Assembly: GCF_030848805.1 (NCBI RefSeq)
Contig: NC_092366.1
Span: 4,731,724-4,795,723, forward strand
DNA length: 64,000 nt
DNA from: Temnothorax longispinosus
Taxonomy: Eukaryota; Arthropoda; Insecta; Hymenoptera; Formicidae
Direction: 5' to 3'
Below, piece by piece: positions 48,569-57,646 of this stretch (positions within the stretch are counted from its first letter, which is position 1; every line of letters begins with the position of its first letter). Both the position numbers and the translations under genes were made by a program. The notes below the pieces were generated by a model that searched no databases, was not told the DNA's origin, and saw only the letters and a program-made list of their open reading frames with translations.

Positions 48569-49380
48569 GTGCTACCTTGGAATTACTTTAAAGAGGGGCG
48601 TCGAATAAGGTTACGATTACATAAGATATAATAGAAAAAAGGGGATTATTACAACAACTATAACAGAAGGCAATAAATGTAACGGCGTACTCAGTCCATC
48701 AGATACCATTGAATCGAGGATTTGAAGAGATCGTGAGTATAGAGATCGAAACCAGTTTTCAAATTTGAACTAATTTGTAAGTATAATTTCTTTTAATATA
48801 AAATTTGATTAGTCACATTCACAACCATACCTCAAACTCGATAGAACAATTTTTAATTAAACATAGTAATATCTTATTTCCTATAACTTTTGCCTATTTC
48901 CAAAAATCTGACAAAAAGTGAAAACTCAACTTTATTTGTAAGGAAATCTTAAAAAATGCGGAAATAATTTGCTAAAGATAAGTAAAAAAAAAAAGAAATA
49001 AAATTTAATAACGTAATTAGACTCGTGAAAGTGACAATAATTTAAAATCGGCGAATGCGAGTCGGGCGCGGAACGTGGTGCGCAAATGAAACTTAAAAAA
49101 CCATGTATTCAAGTGTAATAAACGTTTCGGCTATTCTTTCGAACCATCTTCAGCATTTATTGAAATAAGAAGATTCTATTCCTGCAGAGCTCGAGGCAGA
49201 AAGCTCCTTTCTTGAGGAGATGTCGTAACAAGCGAGCTGGTACGCACGGTTATAGTGGACATTTCCACTGTGAAAAGGAAAAGTATATTTAGTTAATCGT
49301 TAAAGCAGAAAGAGAAAGGAGAAAGCTCGTCTCAAGGTCTGCAGCAATCAGACCTCCTTTCTCTTTCTGTTATAAAATAT
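48569..49380. repeat. Proximal block of duplication unit B
   Basis: This is the counterpart of 41,608-42,290, starting TATGTGCTACCTTGGAATTA. A roughly 140-bp insertion at about 49,060-49,200 is absent from unit A. It contains, on the - strand, a Penelope-type 3' module (CTGAAGATGG ... GCCGAAACGTT, 49,123-49,154). Unit B lacks the relic and MITE found at 42,300-43,400 in unit A. Confidence 0.75.
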
Positions 49381-50075
49381 TGTATATAAAATTGCAACGC
49401 TTCATATATTGATCAATGAGACAATTAAAGACTAGAACTTCAAAACATCGCAATCACATCCACAGAAATACAACTACTTAGTCTGTCATCACTGAACACA
49501 GAATGAATTTCGATCACGAATTTGATTGGGTGAATGTCGAAATTTTGGATAAAGAAAAATATTTATCTAGGAGACTAGTTTCTGAGATGACCCATATCAA
49601 GTTGCAAAAGAATAGTTTTAATTCTCAAATTGACACAGATTTTTTTACATCATGCATATGTGACGGTTTTAAGCAAATTGTAATCCATGCTCATAAACAT
49701 TTTGTCGTTGTCAAGTCGCGTTTTACTATTGGTACATTAAATATTTATTATTTTGTATTATTTATTATTTTGGCTTGACTACAATTTAATAATCTTCACC
49801 ATTGTTTTGACCTACGACTTGCCTCTTCTTACAATATCTAATCATATCATTGTTGTCGTGTCGACAAGATCGTTAAGTCTCTTCATAGACAGTATTTTTA
49901 TCTGCCATAATTTATATTTATTTTTCGTATGGCTCTGAATTCCACGTTTTTTAGACTGATTGGTGAGTTTTTTAAGGTTTTCTTCTTTTAATTTATTTTA
50001 ATTTATACCGCTGAAGATGGTTCAAAGTTGAGTCGAAACGTACGGATTAATGTAAATCACACGACCAATAAATAG
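49380..50075 (+). mobile_element. Penelope-like retroelement fragment B (GIY-YIG region and 3' tail)
   Basis: It shares the NFDHEFDWVNVEILDKEK ... LVSEMTHIKLQKN coding remnant with fragment A (open from 49,503 to 49,778). The 3' tail module at 50,011-50,041 is CTGAAGATGGTTC ... GAGTCGAAACGT, followed by CCAATAAA. The YVGQT motif is further degraded than in copy A. It is truncated at the 5' side. Confidence 0.82.
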
Positions 50076-50103
50076 TTATTTGTGTAACAAGTGTCGTAAG
50101 ATG

Positions 50104-50170
50104 AAAATTCCCGGGTGCGAAGTTTACGCACGAGCCGAAGGCGAGTGCGGTAACCGCACCCGGGAATTTT
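50104..50170. mobile_element. 67-bp GC-rich foldback
   Basis: Perfect 16-bp arms AAAATTCCCGGGTGCG (50,104-50,119) and CGCACCCGGGAATTTT (50,155-50,170) enclose a GC-rich loop. It lies directly after the Penelope tail. Its composition is unlike the AT-rich surroundings. Confidence 0.75.
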
Positions 50171-50317
50171 ATTTCTATTTTACGTATCTTCCAACCAGTA
50201 TCTTACATATCTTCCACCAATTAAATTTAGTCGGCGCGTATAGTCAAGGTTGTAAAAAAAAACCCAGTTATGTATTTTGGCACAATAAACATTCATACAT
50301 AAAAAAAAAAACTGGTA

Positions 50318-50500
50318 CAACATTTTCACGGAATGAAAGAGGTTCCAGGTTCGAACCCTGGCTGAGGTAATATTTTTCGCAATGATTTCTTTACAGTTAT
50401 TTGGATGCATATAGCATCAAAAATTAAATTGATTCGATTTAATTAATAGGTGTAGGGAAGGATTTTATTACTCCAACCGGAACTGTGTTTCGAGTCTGAC
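50318..50500 (+). repeat. tRNA-like module copy 2 (5'-truncated) with shared body
   Basis: TTTTCACGGAATGAAAGAGG, CCAGGTTCGAACCCTGG and CTGAGGTAATATTTTTCGCA match the 3' half of the tRNA-like module, with a perfect box B (GGTTCGAACC). The following body, including GCATATAGCATCAAAAATTA and TAGGTGTAGG, is shared with the copies on the - strand at 44,440-44,530 and 52,620-52,710. Confidence 0.65.
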
Positions 50501-50566
50501 GTACATTTAGTCAGTGCATCTCGATGTTGCAAGAGCGACAACCAGTGTAGATAATAAAATCCTAGT

Positions 50567-52138
50567 TTCCGTTTTAACCTGCGTGGACAACTCTCCTTCG
50601 ATAATCCGAACACCTGGCTGGCCGTACCTGGGGGGTTTAGAAGTACGCAGGTGGGAAAAAAACGGGTTTTCAAGTCATAGTATAAGTCATAATTTTTATC
50701 GGATATTGATAATTGATCACTCAGGAACATGCAAATAAATTGCCAGTTCGATTGCTCGGGGGAATTAGTCGCCAGGCTTAATTATAAATAATTAAAAATA
50801 ATTATTTTTAAGTCATACTATAAAAGCTGGGTTTTTTTTAGTAACAATTATAGTGCTAACACATGCCATAAAAAAAAGCCAAGTGAAAATTTTGGTGGCA
50901 ACATCTCTAAAAAAATTATTGAAAATGCACAAAGCCGACGCGCGGCGGAGGGGTCTGACAATGGCCTCAATTGTTTTTAGCGTCCATGAATTTTAAAAAA
51001 CCGTGTATTATTAACTATCATTATCGTATCAATTTATGAAAAGATTGATAAACAATAAATAGTGTGAAAATAAAAATATGGCTTTGCTGGCGCAGCGTTG
51101 CGTTATTTGTGAAAAGATAGTGGTGGTGGTCCAATTGTCTTCTTTTCTGAAGAAACATTTTCACACACTATTTATTGTTTATCAACCTTTTCATAAATTG
51201 ATACGATAATGATAGAATAATACACGTTTTTAAAAACTCATGGACGCTAAAAACAATTGAGGCCTTCGTCAGACCCCTCCGCCGCGTGCCGGCTTTGTGC
51301 ATTTTAAATAATTTTTTTAGAGATGTTGCCACCAAAATTTTTATTTGGCTTTTTTTTGGTGGCATATGTTAGCACTATACTTGTTACTTGTTACTAAAGA
51401 AAACCCAGCTTTTATAGTATGACTTAAAAATAATTATTTTTAATTATTTATAATTAATTAAAGTAATTTAAATCGACCATGACTGGCAATATATAACGTC
51501 TTTTCGATGTGAGCATTAAAAAACTGTGAGCCAACTTGCTTTGTCGGATTCACACATAACAGCACTTTTTCGGATCAATCATCGAGACATTATTAATTTC
51601 GTCTCCCGTATACCGTGCGGGTGTCGTCGACGACGGTATATACGGGAGGTTCCAGGTTCGAACCCTGGCTGAGGTAATATTTTTCGCAATAAAAATAAAA
51701 CTATTTAATTTAGAAATTACATCAACTGACCAAAACCCATAGTCGAAATTAATAATGTCTCGATGATTGATCCGAAAAAGTGCTGTGTGAATCCGACAAA
51801 GGTTGGCTCACAGTTTTTCAATGTTCACATCGAAAAGACGTTATATATTGCCAGTCATGGTCGATTTAAATTACTTTAATTGTTATTCTATATACTCTGG
51901 CGAAGAAAATTCATTATTCTATTTATAATTAAGCCTGGCGACTAATTCCCCCGAGCAATCAAACTGGCAATTTATTTGCATGTTCCTGAGTGACCAATTA
52001 TCAATATCCGATAAACATTGAGATTTATACTATAACTTGAAAATCTGTTTTTTTTTCTCACCTGCGTACTTTTAAACCCCCCAGGTACGACCAGCCAGGT
52101 GTTCGGATTATCAAGTCCACGCAGGTTAAAACGGGAAA
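50567..52138. mobile_element. 1.57-kb nested foldback: outer arms with two inner foldbacks
   Basis: The outer arms 50,567-50,786 and 51,924-52,138 are inverted copies (for example CCAGGCTTAATTATA / TATAATTAAGCCTGG, and TTTTAACCTGCGTGGAC / GTCCACGCAGGTTAAAA). Between them sit foldback A (50,779-51,459, arms about 300 bp) and foldback B (51,460-51,882). B contains another piece of the tRNA-like module (51,648-51,690). No coding capacity was recognised. It lies between L1 and L2. Confidence 0.85.
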
Positions 52139-52327
52139 TCGTATTTTACAAAATCACTTGGCCAAAAGTGTCGTCAGCTCTTAGACTATAATTCTGATAT
52201 TACGCACGGAGATCTGCGTCTGACCTTTATAGCCTTTACTTCTCTTATTTCAATTTCGTGGATTCTTATACTATTTTAATAGATTTTTATTTTACATATT
52301 TATTAACCTTTAACTGCCGACTAGATT

Positions 52328-52573
52328 TGTCCTAGAAGAATACCTAGAAAGAATGCGCCTGGGGCATCGCTTGTAAATAAAAGATAGGCGCGAGCGAGAG
52401 AGTGGGGAGCGCTCGCCCGGCGACGAGCAGTAGCGCAGAGAGCAGAGATTACGAAAGCTATCGGTCTCCTCGAAAGTATAATAAAGTATAATAAAAATAT
52501 TCTCTCTCTGTACTCTGACCCGAGTCGTGTATCCTACCCCGAGATCCTGACATTACCGAGAACGTTCATAACA
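52328..52573. mobile_element. Solo LTR (246 bp) with AGATT target duplication
   Basis: The element begins TGTCCTAGAAG and ends TTCATAACA, the TG...CA form of an LTR. AGATT flanks it at 52,323-52,327 and 52,574-52,578. The matching place in duplication unit A (44,387-44,391, CTAGATTTGTCAG) is uninterrupted, so the insertion is younger than the duplication. An AATAAA and a GC-rich U3-like segment lie inside. Confidence 0.88.
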
Positions 52574-52708
52574 AGATTTGTCAGATTTGAAACACAGTTT
52601 CGGTTGGGGTAGTAAAATCTCCCTCTACACCTAATTAAATCGATTTGATTTAATTTTTGATGCTATATGCATCTAAATAACTGTAAAGAAATTATTGCGA
52701 AAAATATT

Positions 52709-52780
52709 ACCTCAGCTAGGGTTCAAACCTGGAACTTCCTTCTTTCCGTGAAGGTGTCGTACCAATTCGACCACCGAGAC
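52709..52780 (-). repeat. tRNA-like module copy 3, full 72-nt cloverleaf
   Basis: On the - strand this copy has exactly 72 positions: acceptor GTCTCGG / CTGAGGT, D arm GTCG/CGAC, anticodon arm CCTTC / GAAGG with loop ACGGAAA, and T arm with loop TTTGAAC. Position 33 is C, not U, and no long variable arm accompanies the nominal GGA anticodon, so it is not a working Ser tRNA. Confidence 0.7.
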
Positions 52781-52898
52781 ATGGTGGTGATATTTATCGC
52801 AATAATCTATTATTAGTTGTAATATTACGCGTACTTTCAGCCAGCGTGATTTAAAATTCGAAGTATAGGCTCCAATGGAAATTTACGAATATGGAAAA

Positions 52899-53194
52899 CG
52901 GGCTAACTAAGAACCAGGCGCGACAATGATGCGCGAAAGTTTTATTTTTATTTGCAATTTACAACCTTATCTTCCAAGAAATGTAATTAACAGATACTTG
53001 TTGGAAGATATGTAAAATGCAAATAAAAATAAAACTTTCGGGAGATTTCACTACTCCAAAGGAAACTATGTTTTAAGTGTGACAAATTTAGTCGGCGCGT
53101 AGTCAAGGTTGAAAGATAAAGTTGTAAAATGCAAATAAAAATAAAACTTTCGCGCATTGTTTACACAGCGCCTGGTCCTACTTGTTAATAGCCC
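52899..53194. mobile_element. Foldback element in the GGPPS-L2 promoter region
   Basis: This is the counterpart of 44,719-44,899. The same outer arms (CTAACTAAGAACCAGGCGCG; right end GCGCCTGGTCCTACTTGTTA) are present, but it is about 115 bp longer through an internal duplication/insertion at about 53,040-53,130. It ends about 150 bp before the L2 start codon. Confidence 0.75.
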
Positions 53195-53272
53195 ACGTAT
53201 AATCGTAGGTCCCAAAGTGGGTTATATCCGTGTTTATTTTTGCCAAAGCCGTCTTGCAACATCGAGATAAAA

Positions 53273-53342
53273 TATAAGTCTGTAGACTGACATACATTTA
53301 GTTATTCTGTTTTTGTCAATCAGAGAAGAGACATCACGCAAC
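53273..53342 (+). promoter_or_regulatory. TATA-type core promoter and 5' UTR of GGPPS-L2
   Basis: TATAAG at 53,273-53,278 is followed by GTAGACTGACAT, TAGTTATTCTG and AGAAGAGACATCACGCAAC before the ATG at 53,343. The elements and spacing are those of L1. Confidence 0.6.
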
Positions 53343-56300
53343 ATGGACCCAAGCAAAGTTACACAATTCTATTATTCGCCAAGCGGTGACACGGAGGAGG
53401 ATAAGGTCAGTCCTATACATATCATTTTCCAGCAAATCAAAAATAAAAGGAAGTTCTTGTCGCATGCAGTCGAATTCTATAATTCCTGATACTTTTTAGT
53501 AATAGTTCTGTTGATTTTGACAAAAAAAAGTCCATTGAAAAAATTATCCGCTAGTTTTCCGAAATCTCGAAGTTCCGGTTTATCTAAAATATTTTTCGGA
53601 TAGTTCTGAGCATACTGAAGCATTTTCTATAGCATTCCCGACACTAGCAATGTTGAATCATTTTTTTATAAATTAATACCGCCCGAAAGCCGAGCTGTTA
53701 AAAATTTTAAGCAATCATAAAACATTGCCAGTATCGGGAACTCTTTAGAAAATGCTTTAGCATGTTCAGAACTATTCGAAAAGTATTTTAGATAAACCGG
53801 AACTGCGACATTTCATACAGCATATCACCCTATTCTTTTTAAATACTCAGCTTTCGAACGGTACTATTAATTTACAAAAAAATTATACAACATTGCTAGT
53901 GTTGGGAACTCTTTAGAAAATGCTTTAGTATTTTCAGAACTATTCGAAAAATATTTTAGATAAACCGAAACTCCGAGATTTCGGAAAACTAGCAGATAAT
54001 TTTTTCAATAGACTTTTTTTTGTCAAAATCAACAGAACTATTCCTAAAAAGTATCAGGAACTATAGAACTCGACTGCATGCAACAAGAACTCTTTTTTAT
54101 TTTTGATCTGCTAAAAAATGATCTGCTACGGGAAGTTAGCAAATCATTTTTTCGATCGACTGTTTTTGGGGTAAAATCACCAGAACTATTACTAAAAAGT
54201 ATCAGGAACTGTAGAACTCGACTGCATGCGACAAGAACTCCTTTTTATTTTTGATCTGCTGGAAAATGATATGCCAACTTCACAGACACATTGATCTCAT
54301 GCACAATAGAATAAAAATCAAGATTTTGTACTACAGTTTCTTTTTTTCCAATTATTAATAATATATGTTTTGACATAATAATTTATACTAAAATTTTATA
54401 AATTTTTTGTCGTATAGAAACTTTTGGAGCCGCTTAAATACATTGTTCCATGTACTGAAAAACATAGATGTACAAAATTAACACGTGTTTTCAACTATTG
54501 GTTTAAAATATCATCGGATAAACTGCAGCAGATTGACGAAATCGTCAAAATTGCCTACAATACATGCATCCTGTAAGTTTTTTACAACCCAAATTTTCGA
54601 CCTTTATAGTCTGATAAAAAAAAACTAGTTGAGTAAAAAAAAATCTCCCGATGGAAACGAGAAAAACTATCGCAAAACATTGTGTATAAATTTGAAGCAA
54701 ATCGGTCCAGCCGTTCTCGAGATATTCTGATCACCGTCCGCGAAAAACACATTAACGCCGGCCACGAGAACAGCGCTCCGAGGGAATGAATTCCCTTAAA
54801 AAAATTTGTGAACGTGCCTTAATGTAGATACTTTTAAATAAAAAAACCCGGATCGAATCGAATTAATAGTTTCCAAGATAAAAATTCCCGAATTTCACCT
54901 TTTTTTCTTGCGGTCTACTCATATGTACCCCCTTAATATAATAGTTACATTTGCTTCCTGCATATTGTATTTATTTATGTTAAAATAAAGTGCGCACGAG
55001 ATAAAAAGTAGGACATAATATTTTACAAAAAAATTAAATTTTATTCTGTTATTTGTACTACAGTTTCTTTTTTTTTCCAATTATTAATAATATGTTTTGA
55101 CATAATAATTTATACTAAAATTTTATAAATTTTTTTTTAATTGCTCTTTTATTAGTTACGACGATATTCAGGATAAAGCCATTTTGCGAGATGGCATTCC
55201 CGTAACCCATTCCGTTCATGGGCTTTCCTGCACGATAAGCGCCACCAATTACGTGCAGCTGATCGCTTTTGAAAAAGCTTTTGAATTACATCCCGTTGTA
55301 AGTTTTAAAGTATCCACATTACTATATTTCAAGAATTGCAATATTATATCATAGATAGTTGAATTATAGCGTTAAATGCTTTTTAACAAGTTTGTCCTCA
55401 AGTAATTTAAAAACTTAGAAGTAATAAAGACGATGTGTGTGTGTGTATTTAAAAGATACACACATTCTTCAAAAATCTCACGACATGTTTGCAATTAAGC
55501 ACTTATAAAACTGTGTACATATTTCTTTACGATCAGCACTGTATTGATTACAACCAGTACTAATTCGAAGCTCAACAAAATCGCGCCAATATATTAAATT
55601 TTGTTAAATACAACATAAATTAAGTTATTTATTTTTATATCTTAATTAACAGGCAGCTAAAATCTTAACTGAACAATTACTGGAATTTCACAGAGGCCAG
55701 GGAATGGATATGTATTGGAAGAAGAATTTAGAGTGTCCAACTGACAACGATTACCAGATAATGGCGGAAAGAAGTAAATGTTTATGATTTTGTGATAACT
55801 TTTATTATCTGCTGAAACAGAAACTCCATTTTAAAAACTAAATTACATATATAAAATTTGAATATTAATTAATTTTATAGAGGCTGGTTGGCTAATAAAA
55901 TTAATGACAAAATTAATGAAACTCTTTTCCACTTGTGAAACGGATTTTTCATCGCTATTAAGTTTACTGGGATATTATTATCAAATACATAATGACTATT
56001 CTAACTTGTGTATTTGTAGAGTAAGTAATTTGTTTAATTTTCATTATTAATTTGATTAATTTTCTATTATGTGACTTGGGTCTCGGAACCTCTTGTGACG
56101 TGAGCTTCATTTTCTCAACACTGAGGTGTAAAAATCACGAATTTGTTATTATTACAGGATATGAACGATCAAAGTTATTGCGACGATTTAACTGAAGGGA
56201 AGTTCAGCTTCCCTATTATACATGCCCTTAAATCCAGTAATAGCCAGAAAATAATGGGTATTTTTTTAGAAAAATAATTATGTTTAAGATAATACATATA

Positions 56301-56571
56301 CTTATTTGACGTAGGAAATTATTTATTAAATACGCATTTTTCAGATATTCTAAAACAACGAATTACCGATACCGATCTTAAAAATAATTGTGTGGACTTG
56401 TTGGAGGAACTTGGTTCTCTCAAATACACGAGGAATACACTAGAAACACTGGACAAAAAAATAAGAAGAGAAATCGAACGTTTAGGAGGAAATCCAGGTC
56501 TAGTAAAGATGCTGGACGAATTCAGGAACGAGGTGTTGTGCGGTACTGCTAAGGTTACAACTAAATTATAA
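53343..56571 (+). CDS. GGPPS-like paralogue L2 with remodelled active site (315 aa, 7 exons); putative terpene-synthase-like enzyme
   Basis: Exons 53,343-53,405, 54,418-54,572, 55,156-55,297, 55,653-55,773, 55,881-56,020, 56,158-56,257 and 56,345-56,571 join to 316 codons. About 90% of residues match L1 (roughly 32 replacements by hand count). One residue is missing near the start and there is an extra Leu at the end. The same active-site changes are present: TEKHRC at the IPP site (Arg to Cys), His to Tyr before DDIQD (75-79), LRDG, KAGW, and HNDYSNL in place of RDDYCNL. Unlike L1 it keeps His in FHRGQGMDMYW. Introns 1 and 2 are longer than in L1 through an 856-bp inverted-repeat element and a roughly 350-bp repeat. 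I infer the same loss of IPP-dependent elongation as L1. The alternatives are a regulatory or dead enzyme, but the frame and all splice sites are intact. Confidence 0.92.
53418..54273. mobile_element. 856-bp inverted-repeat element in GGPPS-L2 intron 1
   Basis: The left end CATATCATTTTCCAGCA and right end TGCTGGAAAATGATATG are inverted. Arms of some 250-300 bp pair through GCATGCAGTCGA / TCGACTGCATGC and AAACCGGAACT-type segments. Part of the right arm is repeated, near 54,050-54,120 and 54,200-54,270. It is absent from the matching L1 intron. Confidence 0.8.
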
Positions 56572-57646
56572 AACGTCGAATATTTTGTGCAAAAAATAAT
56601 AAATAATTTTCGTTTGAAAAATTGTCCGGGCAATCGTATATTTCGTTTTTACAAGATACATTATACCACAGAATAGATTGTTATGTAAAGTTGAACATTT
56701 ATTTCTCATTGAGATTTAATCTTGTATATTTTCAGATTGTTTGTTAATTTTTTCTTTACATAATTATACATATTGTACAATATAACATTACTAATTGTAA
56801 GTATATTAAATAATTGTAAATCACTTATTTTATTTGTAAGCCTTATTTATCGCTATATGTATCTCTTTATCGTAACTTTTTGGCGACAGTATCAATAGTA
56901 TAATTAAATTTCTTATTTAATATTTTTGCAATAAATTTTATTTATTTTGAGTATCAAAAAATGGAGTTTTTTTTAGCGTGGCTTTTCTATATAAATAAAT
57001 TCACCGAGTAAAAGACTTTTAGAAAGTATTTATTAGCAATTTTATATACTGACAATTTAATAGCATAACGAATAATCCTTTATAATGAAATTTTACGGCT
57101 GTTTTGTACATGTCATGCAATTATACATTATACATTTATATCTATATTTATATATCCTAAAAGACATAACGTATAGAAAATTATACTTATATTATAGATT
57201 ATTACATGTAACTAACAAGTGTCTACCTAAGAAAAATATTCGCGTATATTCATTCCTTCACATGCACGCATAGAGATAGGATATCTCGCATCGTTTTTCC
57301 TATTTCGCAGATTTGTAAATCTATAAATTCAATTTCTCTTTCTCTCTCTCTCTCTCTCTCATCTTGTCTTTATTCTTAAATTTACCGAATCTCTCATGAG
57401 ATGACTTCTCCGAAACTCTCTCAATTTACACCATTTTAAAAGGCATTATTCGGCCTCGTACATTTCTCGCATTCGTTCTTGTCGCATATGTAATCGGGTG
57501 TTCAATTGACTCCTCTCTTAATACGTGACGAGATCGAATAGAGGTCCATCGTCTAAGGACTAAGACAGCGTGGCGATTTGACATGTCCTCTGTTCAAGCT
57601 CGCTATCCTCGTCGGATTCGCTGGCCCAGGAGGACCGTCGCTCGTG
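56572..57646. other. L2 3' flank and 3' UTR side of the TMEM72-like gene
   Basis: Positions 56,572-56,935 match the L1 3' flank; similarity ends near 56,935. A CT microsatellite lies at about 57,332-57,360. A candidate - strand poly(A) signal (AATAAA read from TTTATT near 57,368) would give the TMEM72-like gene a short 3' UTR. There is no coding exon on the + strand. Confidence 0.5.

Noticed and set aside
52709..52780. Functional tRNA-Ser gene
   Set aside because: The cloverleaf is complete, but position 33 is C, the long variable arm of Ser tRNAs is absent, the acceptor arm relies on wobbles, and related copies are truncated like a SINE.
45061..56571. L1 and L2 as pseudogenes
   Set aside because: All seven exons in each join in frame to a stop at the expected place, every junction has GT/AG, and lengths match GGPPS. 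The active-site changes are shared and selective, not random decay.
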